The notes: generated by a model not told the origin, from the sequence alone. Positions 1 through 7,836 are shown, numbered from the stretch's first letter. The stretch: DNA of 64,000 nucleotides from Bacteroidaceae bacterium (GCA_016291905.1 JAEEZS010000015.1:1-64000); one strand, 5' to 3'. Program-made: numbers and translations.

Positions 1-98
1 GTTTGATGTTATTTATAAACAGGGGCGCAGTTTATATAAACACGGCCCCTGTTTATATAAACACGGGCGCTGTTTATAGATAGAGTTTGATGTAGCGG
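1..98. repeat. Array of ~21-bp units with GTTTATATAAAC palindrome
   Basis: Three to four units, each beginning with a GTTTATATAAAC-type palindrome followed by a GC-rich 9-mer such as ACGGCCCCT or ACGGGCGCT. The full units are 21 bp long. The array ends just downstream of tsaE and is cut by the window edge. A second array of the same family lies at 23251-23322. No gene is visible here; readings through it give only low-complexity peptides. Confidence 0.85.
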
Positions 99-109
99 AT
101 GCCTTGGCT

Positions 110-514
110 TCAATAGCTGATTTCGCGCGAGCCGTCAGGCAGTACGGAAAGGGTGACGCGGACGGTGTCGGGGGGAAGGAGGGGCTCGACAAGTTCAGGC
201 CATTCCATGAGGCAGAGGCCGTCGGAGCCGTAGAAATAGTCTTCGTAGCCGATGTCGTACACCTCAGCAAGGCGGCGGATGCGGTAGAAGTCGAAGTGGT
301 AGATGGGGCGGCCGGAGCGGGTGTTGTATTCGTTGATGATGGCAAACGTGGGCGAGGTGACGACGTCGGTGGTGCCGAGGGCTTCGCAGACGGCGCGGAT
401 AAAGGTGGTCTTCCCGGCGCCCATGGGGCCGTAGAAGGCAAAGAGGCGACGACCCGCCATGTCGTCCACAAAGGCGCGCGCTGCTGCATCGATGTCCTTT
501 AGTTCATAGTTCAT
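110..514 (-). CDS. tsaE: tRNA threonylcarbamoyladenosine biosynthesis ATPase TsaE
   Basis: TsaE is the small cytoplasmic ATPase that drives the TsaB-TsaD complex, which puts N6-threonylcarbamoyl on A37 of ANN-decoding tRNAs. The 134-residue product has a Walker A loop GPMGAGKTT (about residues 29-37), the SPTF segment, the HFDFYR motif and the MEWPE motif, all in family order and at full length. Start chosen at the ATG giving MNYELKD; an ATG three codons upstream is equally possible because both lie in a TTCATAG-type direct repeat that supplies this end of the gene. It lies 20 bp downstream of porX on the same strand. Its partner tsaB is also in this window, at 15680. Only the end of the protein (REISY) varies freely in the family. 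Confidence 0.95.
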   Translation of the reverse strand: MNYELKDIDAAARAFVDDMAGRRLFAFYGPMGAGKTTFIRAVCEALGTTDVVTSPTFAIINEYNTRSGRPIYHFDFYRIRRLAEVYDIGYEDYFYGSDGLCLMEWPELVEPLLPPDTVRVTLSVLPDGSREISY

Positions 515-546
515 AGTTCCCAATTCCTAATTTCTAATTCCTCATT
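498..546. repeat. Short-unit repeat between porX and tsaE
   Basis: TTCATAG and AATTCCTAATTTC-type units follow each other with a period of about 7-10 bp. The repeat includes the first codons of tsaE and the last codons and stop of porX (MRN then stop is read from ATGAGGAATTAG). The same AATTCCT-type units occur at 6826-6855 and inside pssA at 23985-24010. Confidence 0.7.
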
Positions 547-2090
547 TTTTTCGTCTTGAGGGTGATGAGGGGAATGAGCATTTCCTCGAGCGAGATGCCG
601 CCGTGCTGGAAGGTGTCGCGATAGTAGGTGACGTAGTAGTTATAGTTGTTGGGGTAGGCGAAGAAGTTGTCGCCCCAGGCGAAGATGTAGGCGGTACTGA
701 GGTTGGGCGAAGGGAGGAAGACGCGGCGCGGGTCCTTGATTTCATAGACTTCCTTCGGGTTGTAGGCGAGGCTCTTGCCCAGCTTGTAGCGGAGGTTGGT
801 GTTGACGGCTCGGTCGCCCACCACCTTGATGGGGTTGTTGACGCGGATGCTGCCGTGGTCGGTGGTGATGATGACGCGGTAGTCCGTGTCGGCCAAGCGG
901 CGCATGAGCTCGCTGACGGGGCTGTGGCGGAACCACGAGAGGGTGAGCGAGCGGTAGGCGGCTTCGTTGGCTGCCAGCTCGCGGATGGTGCGCGACTCGG
1001 TGCGGGCGTGCGAGAGCATGTCGATGAAGTTGAACACCACGACGTTCAGGTCGTTGTTGCCAAATTCGTTGAAGCGGCTGATGAGTTTGTCGGCTGCGGC
1101 TGCGTCGTTGACCTTGTTATAGGAGAAGGTGTTGCGACGGCGATAGCGCTCAATCTGCGTCTGGATGAGCGGTTTCTCGTTGAGGTTCTTACCCTCCTCC
1201 TCGTCTTCGTCCACCCAAAGGTCAGGGAACATCTCGGCAATCTTGTTGGGCATGAGGCCAGAGAAGATGGCGTTGCGCGCGTACTGCGTGGCGGTGGGCA
1301 GGATGCTCATGTAGAGCTCCTCGTCGAACGTGAAGTAGTCCGTCAGTTCGTCGGCGATGACGCGCCATTGGTCGAAGCGGAAGTTGTCCAGCACGATGAG
1401 GAATACCTTCTCGCCCTTGTCGAGGGCGGGGAAGATGCGGCTTTTGAAGACGTCGGGGCTCATGAAGGGGCGCTCGTTGGGGTGGGCCATCCAGCCCTCG
1501 TAGTTGCGGCGCACGAAGCGGGCAAAGCCCAGGTTGGCCTCCTTCTTCTGCATGCGCAGCATCTCGCTCATGCTGCCCTCGGTGTTCTCCAGTTCCAACT
1601 CCCAGCGGACGAGGTTGCGATAGACTTCCTTCCAGTCGTCCAGCGTCTCGGCTTCGTTGATGAGCATGGTGATGCGTCCGAAGCTCTGCTGGTAGCTGGT
1701 GGTGGTAACCTCGGTGACAATCTCGCGCTGGTGGATGTTCTTCTTCAGCGTGAGGAGTATCTGGTTGGGGTTGACGGGCTTGATGAGATAGTCGGAGATT
1801 TTGGAGCCGATAGCCTGGTTCATGATGTTCTCCTCCTCGCTCTTGGTAACCATCACGACAGGTGTGCCGGGCGAAACCTCCTTGATGAGGTTCAGCGTCT
1901 CCAGTCCGCTGAGGCCGGGCATGTTCTCGTCGAGCAGGATGAGGTCGTAGGTGGTCTCGCGGCAGCGGTCTATAGCGTCGCGCCCGTTGGTGACGGTGTG
2001 CACCTCGTAGTCCTTGCTTTCAAGGAAGAGGATGTGCGGGCGGAGGAGTTCTATTTCGTCGTCAATCCAAAGAAGGGTTCCGTTGGCCAT
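534..2090 (-). CDS. porX: PorX-type response regulator with PglZ domain
   Basis: PorX is the cytoplasmic response regulator of type IX secretion in Bacteroidota. It works with the PorY kinase and an ECF sigma factor, and its C-terminal half is an alkaline-phosphatase-like PglZ domain. The 518-residue product has a receiver domain at about residues 1-120: acidic WIDDE near residues 8-12, phospho-acceptor Asp54 in LLDENMPG, and Lys104 in YLIKPVNP. The PglZ-type half (about 200-500) shows IVLDNFRFDQW, the LPTATQYARNAIFSG segment and ITTDHGS, which are the metal and nucleophile regions. Length matches the family. The next upstream gene on this strand is porW, another T9SS component, which supports the call. 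The stop codon lies in a short repeat. Confidence 0.93.
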   Translation of the reverse strand: MANGTLLWIDDEIELLRPHILFLESKDYEVHTVTNGRDAIDRCRETTYDLILLDENMPGLSGLETLNLIKEVSPGTPVVMVTKSEEENIMNQAIGSKISDYLIKPVNPNQILLTLKKNIHQREIVTEVTTTSYQQSFGRITMLINEAETLDDWKEVYRNLVRWELELENTEGSMSEMLRMQKKEANLGFARFVRRNYEGWMAHPNERPFMSPDVFKSRIFPALDKGEKVFLIVLDNFRFDQWRVIADELTDYFTFDEELYMSILPTATQYARNAIFSGLMPNKIAEMFPDLWVDEDEEEGKNLNEKPLIQTQIERYRRRNTFSYNKVNDAAAADKLISRFNEFGNNDLNVVVFNFIDMLSHARTESRTIRELAANEAAYRSLTLSWFRHSPVSELMRRLADTDYRVIITTDHGSIRVNNPIKVVGDRAVNTNLRYKLGKSLAYNPKEVYEIKDPRRVFLPSPNLSTAYIFAWGDNFFAYPNNYNYYVTYYRDTFQHGGISLEEMLIPLITLKTKKMRN

Positions 2091-2116
2091 TGTCTTTGTT
2101 TTTTAGTTTGGATAGA

Positions 2117-2154
2117 AATTCTAGATAATCTAGGTCTTCTAGATTTTCTAGGTT
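2117..2154. repeat. TCTAGA-type short-unit repeat between porW and porX
   Basis: Four TCTAG(A/G) units spaced 9-10 bp apart fill most of the 64-bp gap between porW and porX. No promoter is evident here, so the two genes are probably co-transcribed. Confidence 0.65.
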
Positions 2155-4983
2155 TTATTCTTCATCGTCAAAATATAGTTCGTCCAAGGTGGAGGGCTGA
2201 TCGTCGTCGGGCAGAGGAAGCACGGAGAAGTGCTCGTCGCTGAACTGCTGGTACTCGTCGAAGCTGTGTCCCTCGAAGAGCAGCTTGAGGTTCTCCTCGG
2301 AGATGACGTAGGCGCGGATGCCGGCGAGGCGCGCAGCCATGTCCTTGTCGGCGTAGAGGCGCTGGCGGTAGCTCCAGGCTTCGTCGAAGTTCATGAAACC
2401 GCTTATCTGGAGCATGGTGATGCCGTCGCGCTTGGGCATGGTGATTTCGAAGTTGCGCACCATGAAGTTGGTGAAGTTATAGCGGGCAATCTCGAAGAGC
2501 AGTTGGTTGTCGTTCACCGTGCCGTCCTCGTAAGCCAGCATGAAAACGAACGGCACGGCACGCTCTTCGCTGAAGGGCTTGACGGAGGCGGAGTCAACGG
2601 CAGCTCCCTCGGCTCCTCCGCCCATCAGACGGCGTTGCCAGATGCTGCCCAGCGAGCCCGACGTCAGCAGACGTCCCTCGCTCATGCCCTTGGCGATAAG
2701 GCCGGCAAGTTCGCTGATTTCGTTCTGCGGGTATTTGCTGCAAATCTCCTTGAGTCGGTCGAGGAAATCGGAGGTGTCGCCCTCCTGCAAGCTGCTCATG
2801 GCGTGGAGGAACATGAACTTCGGACGGTGAGCGCCCAGTGCGTACTTGCTGGCAGAGAGGCTGTCGTTCAGATAGACTTGGCTGTAACGCCCGTCGTTGT
2901 AGGCGTTGTAGGTGGCCGCATAAAGCGAATCTTCGCGGTGCTTGCCGTAGAGGGCGTTGTCGGCATAGTCGGGGTCGCTCACAACGACGGTGTAATCGCT
3001 GTAGGGGAACTCCTCGATGAGCTTGTTCTTGTAAAGCGCGGCCAGCTCGGGTTTCTTCCAACGCGAGTACATCAGGTAGAGGTTGTAATAGACGAGGTCC
3101 ATGCCGCTGTAGTCGGGGTACTGCTCTACCAGGCGCTTGAGCGTCTTTTCAGCCAAGCCGAAGTCCTCGAGCTTGTCCTTGTAGATGATGCCGGCGTTGA
3201 AGAGCGCCTCCTTGAGGATGTCGTCCGACTCCACCTTCTGCTCGTCGCTGAAAGGAATCTGCTGATAGTAGTACATCCTGTCGTGGATGTCGGTGACGAT
3301 GCTGTCGGCAGCTGCCACGCCCGTGCTGTCGGATGCCAGGCTGTCGGCAGGTAGTTCGTTGTCGTCGTTGTAGTTCACCTCCTCGAATGCCGTGTCTGCC
3401 AGCACGCTCTTGTTGGAGCGTCGCCAGTTGTCCTCCAGCTTGCGGCGGCCCCACTTCTGCTGGAAGTCTTTCTTTCCCTGCGCCACGAGCTGCGTGTTGT
3501 AGAAGTACCACGAGTTGTCGCCGCCTGTCATCTGCGGGGTGTTCATCTGGGGAAGGTTGGCACGGGCATTGCTGAGCGCCTCCTCGCGACGGTTCATGCG
3601 TGCCTCCTCTTCGGCCTTCTTCTTTTCCTCCTCCTCTTTTTTCTTTACCTCTTCGATAATCTTGTCAATGACGGCGTAAATCTCCTCCTCGGGCAGTGTG
3701 GCAAGGTGCTGCAGGCTGTCTTGGAGTTCAATCGCCTCGGTATGCTCCACCAGCTCGTCGAGGATGGACGAGCGTTTGTTGAGCTGAGGATAGTCCTTGC
3801 TGTCCTTGTCGATGAGGCCGACAGCCTCGCTGTAGCAGCGCTGGGCATCGGAGTACTTGGCGCGTTCCCAGTAGATGTTGCCCAAGTGAAGCAGGAGGAT
3901 GCCCTTCTCCACACCGTTGCGGGTGCTCTCTTCGGCCCCTTTCTCGTAGTTGGAGATGGCCTTGAGGGTATCCTGCTGCGCCAGCCAGATGTTGCCGATG
4001 GCGTAATAGACTTGGTCAAGGTAGTCCTTGTTGTTAGGGTTCTTGGCCATGCGCGTCAGCGTCTTGATCATCCCTGGGGCTTTGGAAGGAGGGACAACCT
4101 CCGTCTGACGGATGTGGGCGTTGAACTCCAGTTCGTAGGGCGGATTCTGGGCGATGGCTTTCTTGAAAGCGCGGTATGCCTGGGCATCTTGTCCCTGCGA
4201 AGCATAGACTTGGCCGAGCAAGTAGTATTCGCGGGCTTTCTGCTTCTGCGTACGATGTTCGCGACGCTTTACGGCTTTTTCCAGATGGGGCAGCGCCTCC
4301 TCGAAACGCTCGTGCTGCAACAGGTAGGAGGCGTAGAGCGCCTCGTACTCGTCGGCCAACTGGTAGGGGATGCTGTCGCGCTTGGTTTGGGTGAAGAGGT
4401 TCTCCGCCTCGTAGTTCCAGTCAAGCTCGGAGTAGCATTGTGCCATACGCATACGGCATTCAGCCACTACGCGCGGCTTGTCGCTGAACAGACGGGCGAT
4501 GTAGGCATAGGTGGTGGCGGCCTCAAGGAACTCGCCCTTCTGGAATTGTGCCTTGGCCATCAGCAGCCAGACGTTATGCATGAAGGGGTTGTACTCCTTC
4601 TTGGCATACCATTGTTTGTCTTTCTCGGACAGTGTGCCAGCTTTCCGTTTGGGCTTGGCTTTGATGGAGTGGAGCTTCGAAGCTTTCTGGGCTTTCTCGA
4701 CGGCTTTGTCGAAGTTGCTCGAGCCCATCTTGCGGGTGGTGGGGCTGCTGACGACATAGAGTGGAATGACCTCCATGTAGTTGTCCTTGTGTCCCTTCTC
4801 CTGTGCCTGAACACCCTCCTTGTAGGCTTCGTTGCCGTTGTGATAGACGTTGAAGCGGGTGACAAATGACTGGTAGAAACGCGACTGCGCCGTGTTGTCC
4901 TTGGTGCTTCCACAGCCCACAAGCAACGCTGCCGTAACGATTGCGGCAAGCAGAAGTGCAGTAGTCGGGCGTCTTTGGGTCAC
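2155..4983 (-). CDS. porW: Type IX secretion TPR lipoprotein PorW/SprE
   Basis: PorW (SprE in flavobacteria) is a large periplasmic lipoprotein with tetratricopeptide repeats, needed for type IX secretion. The 942-residue product starts with a lipoprotein signal (hydrophobic segment ending LLVGC, Cys24). The N-terminal SRFYQSFVTRFNVYHNGNEAY region is typical of the family. Several TPR-like helical pairs lie between about residues 150 and 450. A Lys/Glu-rich charged coiled stretch (EEVKKKEEEEKKKAEEEAR) follows near 440-470, then another helical repeat region and a C-terminal domain ending in acidic residues. It lies immediately upstream of porX. Length is in the family range. Identification rests on the N-terminal motif, the architecture and the neighbour. 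Confidence 0.88.
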   Translation of the reverse strand: MTQRRPTTALLLAAIVTAALLVGCGSTKDNTAQSRFYQSFVTRFNVYHNGNEAYKEGVQAQEKGHKDNYMEVIPLYVVSSPTTRKMGSSNFDKAVEKAQKASKLHSIKAKPKRKAGTLSEKDKQWYAKKEYNPFMHNVWLLMAKAQFQKGEFLEAATTYAYIARLFSDKPRVVAECRMRMAQCYSELDWNYEAENLFTQTKRDSIPYQLADEYEALYASYLLQHERFEEALPHLEKAVKRREHRTQKQKAREYYLLGQVYASQGQDAQAYRAFKKAIAQNPPYELEFNAHIRQTEVVPPSKAPGMIKTLTRMAKNPNNKDYLDQVYYAIGNIWLAQQDTLKAISNYEKGAEESTRNGVEKGILLLHLGNIYWERAKYSDAQRCYSEAVGLIDKDSKDYPQLNKRSSILDELVEHTEAIELQDSLQHLATLPEEEIYAVIDKIIEEVKKKEEEEKKKAEEEARMNRREEALSNARANLPQMNTPQMTGGDNSWYFYNTQLVAQGKKDFQQKWGRRKLEDNWRRSNKSVLADTAFEEVNYNDDNELPADSLASDSTGVAAADSIVTDIHDRMYYYQQIPFSDEQKVESDDILKEALFNAGIIYKDKLEDFGLAEKTLKRLVEQYPDYSGMDLVYYNLYLMYSRWKKPELAALYKNKLIEEFPYSDYTVVVSDPDYADNALYGKHREDSLYAATYNAYNDGRYSQVYLNDSLSASKYALGAHRPKFMFLHAMSSLQEGDTSDFLDRLKEICSKYPQNEISELAGLIAKGMSEGRLLTSGSLGSIWQRRLMGGGAEGAAVDSASVKPFSEERAVPFVFMLAYEDGTVNDNQLLFEIARYNFTNFMVRNFEITMPKRDGITMLQISGFMNFDEAWSYRQRLYADKDMAARLAGIRAYVISEENLKLLFEGHSFDEYQQFSDEHFSVLPLPDDDQPSTLDELYFDDEE

Positions 4984-5028
4984 GTTGTCTTATTCTTATT
5001 TATAATAACGGATGAAACGTCTTTTTAT

Positions 5029-5066
5029 TTTCCATCATCCATTATCAATTATCCATTATCCATTGA
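5029..5066. repeat. ATCCATT-type short-unit repeat
   Basis: Units of CCATTATC and CAATTATC follow one another between porW and the 148-residue protein gene. The stop codon of the latter (AATGGATAA) lies inside the repeat. Confidence 0.65.
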
Positions 5067-5502
5067 TTAGCTGGCAGGCTTCGTCCTTGAGCAGGATGGG
5101 AAGGGCTATGCCACGCAGGCTGAGGCTCTTCAGCCAGTCCTCAATCTCGTTTGTTTGCATGGTGTAAAGCACCTCGCGGAACTCCTCTATTTGGTCGTCG
5201 GTGTAATCGTCCTCGCTGATGCCCTGGTATGCATCGAGCTCTTCATCGTTGAAGTATTCAATCTTCTGCCGAAGGGCGCGAATCATCTGTTCCTTCTCGC
5301 AAACATCGTGTGCACCGCAACACTCGCTGGCTTCAAGCTCCTTCATGCGGGCATCGTACTCCTCGTGGTTGGTGACGTCAAGGGAAATGTGGGATAGGTC
5401 CGCTTTCTGCGAATCGCGTTTCTCTTTCTTTCGTTTCCCCGAGAAGAAGTCGAACACGCAAAGGGCAACGAGCACTACGGCGCAAATCAGTATCAGTTTC
5501 AT
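5056..5502 (-). CDS. Small membrane-anchored protein with Cys/His cluster
   Basis: I do not recognise a characterised family. The 148-residue product has one N-terminal membrane segment (residues 2-18), a basic stretch (KRKKEKR) that would be cytoplasmic, and an acidic helical body with an ECCGAHDVCEKE cluster near residue 59 that could bind a metal. The last part (LRGIALPILLKDE) is hydrophobic. It starts 3 bp after the aroA stop, so it is probably translated from the aroA message. Its stop codon falls in a short-unit repeat. The gene is certain as a coding region because of its tight packing and codon use; its function is unknown. Confidence 0.75.
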   Translation of the reverse strand: MKLILICAVVLVALCVFDFFSGKRKKEKRDSQKADLSHISLDVTNHEEYDARMKELEASECCGAHDVCEKEQMIRALRQKIEYFNDEELDAYQGISEDDYTDDQIEEFREVLYTMQTNEIEDWLKSLSLRGIALPILLKDEACQLING

Positions 5503-5505
5503 TGT

Positions 5506-6801
5506 CTATTTTTCATCTATTGTTTCCACCTTGAATCCGACGCTGCTGAGGTCTTCCCAAAAAGCAGGGTAGGATTTGCTGACGACTTCAGGATGTTCGA
5601 TGCAAACAGCGTCGTGCGTCATTGCAGCCAATGCAAATGCCATGGCCATGCGATGGTCGTTGTAGGTGGCAATTTGATTAGAAGCCTCAGAGGAAATCTT
5701 TCCGTTCCACTCCAGCGTCCCGTCCTGGTACGTCAGCGTATAGCCGAGTTTCCCAAGCTCGGTAATCAGTGCTGCAATGCGGTCTGTCTCCTTGATGCGC
5801 AGCGATTCCGTCCCCGTAAAGACAAACGGTTTTCCTAACAGGCAATATGCTACAGCCATCGTCTGCACCAAGTCTGGGCAGTCGGTGAAGTCAACTATTA
5901 TGGGGGACTTTTTAAAAAACTCTGCACAAACGCTGTCCCCTTGTAGGGAGGGTGTGGTGAGGCCATTCAGCGTAACGTCGTAAGGGATACCCTGCTGCCG
6001 TGCAAGGGCTTCGAAAGCCAGCCAATAGGAGGCTGCGCTCCAGTCGCCTTCAATGGCAAGGGGCTTGGCGCGATAGGTGGAGGAGGGGATAAGCAGCGTG
6101 TGCTCGTTCTCCCAAGTGGTTTGTACGCCAAAGTGTACCATCAATGCACGCGTCATTTCGATGTAGGGACGTGAGACAATGCGTCCTGTCAGCGTCAGAC
6201 GGCTTGCGCCAGTCATCGGGGCAATCATCAGCAGCGCCGAGACATACTGCGAACTGATGCTACCATCTACGCAAATGGTTTCACCCTTCAACCGGCATCC
6301 GCGGATGTGAAGCGGAGGGCAGCCATCCTTTTCCATATAACTGATGTCGGCTCCGAGGGCTCGGAGGGCATCGACAAGGGGGGCAATAGGACGCTGCTTC
6401 ATTCGCTCGATGCCTGTGAGGACAACGTCTGCCCCTTCACGCTGTGCGAAGAATGCTGTCAGGAAGCGCATCGCTGTCCCTGCCCCACGCACATCGATGG
6501 TGGTGGGGTCAACAAGTCCACTGGTCAACGAGTCAACACGCTGGGTGCAGTCTCCAGAGCAACTTGTTGACCTGTTGACTTGTTGACCTGTTGACCTGTT
6601 GACTTGTTGACCTGTTGACCCAAATAGAGCCTCTCGCATCACCCGTGTATCCTCGCAGTCTGCCACATTGCTCAGCGGGGCAGGGCCGTCGGCACACAGC
6701 TGGCTCAGCAGCAAGGCGCGGTTGCTGATGCTCTTTGAGGCGGGCAGGGTGACGTGCCCTTGCAGTCCTCGGTTTTTGTCTGCTATGCTCAGTCGAATCA
6801 T
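5506..6801 (-). CDS. aroA: 3-phosphoshikimate 1-carboxyvinyltransferase (EPSP synthase)
   Basis: AroA joins shikimate-3-phosphate and phosphoenolpyruvate in aromatic amino-acid synthesis. The 431-residue product shows LPASKSISNRALLLS near residue 20, GAGTAMRFLTAFF near 107, SRPYIEMT, the KETDRIAAL loop and NDHRMAMAFAL near the end. The start is the ATG giving MIRLSIADKN; a longer reading would run back through the tRNA and is an artefact. Residues 61-100 (rich in STGQQVNR and ending QRVDSLTSGLVD) are an in-frame insertion made of TTGACCTG-type repeats, at a place where relatives have a loop of a few residues. The flanking active-site segments are intact, so the enzyme may tolerate it. Confidence 0.95.
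   Translation of the reverse strand: MIRLSIADKNRGLQGHVTLPASKSISNRALLLSQLCADGPAPLSNVADCEDTRVMREALFGSTGQQVNRSTGQQVNRSTSCSGDCTQRVDSLTSGLVDPTTIDVRGAGTAMRFLTAFFAQREGADVVLTGIERMKQRPIAPLVDALRALGADISYMEKDGCPPLHIRGCRLKGETICVDGSISSQYVSALLMIAPMTGASRLTLTGRIVSRPYIEMTRALMVHFGVQTTWENEHTLLIPSSTYRAKPLAIEGDWSAASYWLAFEALARQQGIPYDVTLNGLTTPSLQGDSVCAEFFKKSPIIVDFTDCPDLVQTMAVAYCLLGKPFVFTGTESLRIKETDRIAALITELGKLGYTLTYQDGTLEWNGKISSEASNQIATYNDHRMAMAFALAAMTHDAVCIEHPEVVSKSYPAFWEDLSSVGFKVETIDEK
6509..6621. repeat. Palindromic TTGAC-repeat element inside aroA
   Basis: The right arm (6565-6620) is seven perfect 8-bp units TGTTGAC(C/T). The left arm (from about 6509) carries the inverted form, GGTCAACAAGTCCACTGG and CAACGAGTCAACACG. 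About 20 bp separate the arms. The element is read in frame as part of aroA. A sister element lies in the glycosyltransferase gene at 61968-62064 and a single arm at 56876-56921. Confidence 0.85.
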
Positions 6802-6825
6802 GCTGCGAAGGTACGACAAAAAATA

Positions 6826-6855
6826 GAAATGAGGAATGAGGAATGAGGAATTATT
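6826..6855. repeat. GAATGAG-type short-unit repeat upstream of aroA
   Basis: GAAATGAG, GAATGAG, GAATGAG and GAATTATT units run in tandem just upstream of aroA. They lie between the aroA start and the tRNA promoter. Confidence 0.65.
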
Positions 6856-6896
6856 ATGAAAAATGCAGTGGAAACAGCAAAAAAGTCCGAAAAAAG

Positions 6897-6927
6897 TTTG
6901 TTGTAAACGAAAATTGCCGTACATTTG
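6897..6927 (+). promoter_or_regulatory. Promoter of tRNA-Pro
   Basis: TTTG at 6897-6900 and TACATTTG at 6920-6927 are separated by 19 bp, a good match to the Bacteroidota sigma-ABfr consensus. The tRNA begins 30 bp downstream. Confidence 0.8.
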
Positions 6928-6957
6928 CACCCGCTTACGGAAGTAAGCACCCGTGTT

Positions 6958-7031
6958 CGGGGTGTAGCGCAGTTGGTTAGCGCACACGTCTGGGGGGCGC
7001 GAGGTCGCTGGTTCGAGTCCAGTCACCCCGA
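6958..7031 (+). tRNA. tRNA-Pro (anticodon GGG)
   Basis: A complete cloverleaf is readable. The acceptor stem is CGGGGTG with CACCCCG, the D arm GCGC-loop-GCGC, the anticodon loop CTGGGGG (anticodon GGG at positions 34-36), and the T arm GCTGG-TTCGAGT-CCAGT. The discriminator base is A and CCA is not encoded. The anticodon stem (CACGT with GCGCG) contains one A-C mismatch and one T-G pair, so it is slightly weak. It has its own promoter and is followed by a strong terminator. Confidence 0.95.
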
Positions 7032-7037
7032 CACAGT

Positions 7038-7080
7038 GAGGGAGGCAATCGCCTCCCTCGTTCTTTTATTTCTTCTTTTT
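7038..7080 (+). terminator. Intrinsic terminator after tRNA-Pro
   Basis: A perfect 9-bp stem GAGGGAGGC / GCCTCCCTC with an AATC loop is followed by a T-rich tract. Confidence 0.88.
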
Positions 7081-7167
7081 GCTGTCTGCTTTCTGTTCGT
7101 CCTTGACTTCGGTGGCCTTGTAGCCAAACTTGTCAAAACTTTGGATACCAAATTTTAATGCTATATG
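7066..7167 (-). pseudogene. Orphan reading-frame tail directly after the cupin gene
   Basis: In the same frame as the cupin gene and directly after its TAA, 33 sense codons follow to a second stop. They encode a peptide that looks like a genuine protein end (FGIQSFDKFGYKATEVKD, then a Lys-rich finish). There is no ATG, GTG or TTG in frame. It could be a remnant of a lost gene, or a former extension of the cupin protein cut by a new stop codon. It overlaps the T-tract of the tRNA terminator on the other strand. Confidence 0.35.
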
Positions 7168-7638
7168 TTAATCCAGTGAGATTTCTGGATGCTGCACGGC
7201 CAGCGGAAGGTCCTTCTGCGAGAGGTAGAACATGTAGAGGATGACGGGCTTCGTGCCTCGGTTCTCGCCGTGGTGGATGGTGTTCACCATCTCTACAACG
7301 GCCTCGCCTTCATGCACCACCTTCTCCTTGCCGTCCAGTCCGATGATGGTCAGTTCGCCTTGTACCAGTATACCGTAGTTCATCACGGGGTGATGGTGCC
7401 AGCCCAGCTTCTGTCCGGCGGGGAACTCGTACTTCACGGCCACCAGCTCGGGACGACCTTGCAGATAGTCGGGCAACTCCACGCCGTCCCAACTTTGGCT
7501 GGTGCGAATCAGCTCTTCACTCTTCACCACTTGGGCGAAATTCTTTTCTTGTGCGTTAGTTTTCTTGCAGCCTGTCATGAAGGCCATTGTGCAGCAAATA
7601 AGGGCGGCGCCGAACACCCACTGCATGATTTTTTTCAT
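7168..7638 (-). CDS. Cupin-domain lipoprotein
   Basis: A 156-residue secreted protein with a lipoprotein signal (AFMTGC, Cys24) and one cupin domain. Histidines at WHHHPVMNYG and a partner at TIHHGENRG would form the metal site, and GELTIIGLDGKE is the inter-motif strand. Single-domain cupins of this kind bind a metal and small ligands; the substrate cannot be told from the sequence. The start was moved eight codons inside the longest reading, to MKKIMQ, because that gives a normal signal peptide. It has its own promoter at 7699-7730. An in-frame tail of unknown meaning follows the stop. Confidence 0.85.
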   Translation of the reverse strand: MKKIMQWVFGAALICCTMAFMTGCKKTNAQEKNFAQVVKSEELIRTSQSWDGVELPDYLQGRPELVAVKYEFPAGQKLGWHHHPVMNYGILVQGELTIIGLDGKEKVVHEGEAVVEMVNTIHHGENRGTKPVILYMFYLSQKDLPLAVQHPEISLD

Positions 7639-7698
7639 TGTTTTTTTTACCTTTCTTATCATGTTTTACTATTCAATCAGCGAATCTTTTTTTCGCTG

Positions 7699-7730
7699 CA
7701 AAGATAGTGCGAGGCGAATGAAAAGCCAAA
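7699..7730 (-). promoter_or_regulatory. Promoter of the cupin gene
   Basis: Read on the minus strand, TTTG (7727-7730) and TATCTTTG (7699-7706) are 20 bp apart. It belongs to an extended module also seen at valS and pncA. Confidence 0.75.
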
Positions 7731-7739
7731 TTAATTTGA

Positions 7740-7836
7740 GCTTTTCTGAGCCGAAGCCTATCTAAAAGCCCCCGAAAGGGATTAAAGATAGTGCGAACCG
7801 AGGAAAACACCAAATATTTTGAGTATTTCCGAGGGA
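7740..7836 (-). promoter_or_regulatory. Second, degenerate copy of the promoter module
   Basis: TTTG (7811-7814, minus strand) and TATCTTTA (7783-7790) are again 20 bp apart, with GTTCGCAC in the same relative position as TCGCAC in the first copy and TCGGAAATACTCAAA upstream. The last base of the -7 box is changed, so it may be weak. It looks like a tandem duplication of the cupin promoter. Confidence 0.5.

Noticed and set aside
1..98. CRISPR array
   Set aside because: Units are directly adjacent with a variable part of only 9 bp, too short for spacers, and no cas genes are present. The other arrays of 21-bp units fail for the same reason.
603..2243. A 546-codon open frame on the plus strand opposite porX
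   Set aside because: It is the reverse shadow of a GC-rich gene; it is rich in Val, Ala, Gly and Asp without any domain, and porX is unambiguous on the other strand. The same applies to long frames opposite porW, GH38, tsaB, pepD, the beta-helix lipoprotein and yihY.
6958..7031. Attachment site of an integrated element at the tRNA
   Set aside because: No integrase, no repeated tRNA 3' end and only housekeeping genes nearby.
6802..7158. Open frames running across the tRNA-Pro gene on both strands, including an N-terminal extension of aroA beginning MTGLEPATSR
   Set aside because: These are the familiar translations of a tRNA gene. The real aroA start (MIRLSIADKN) aligns with the family and lies outside the tRNA.
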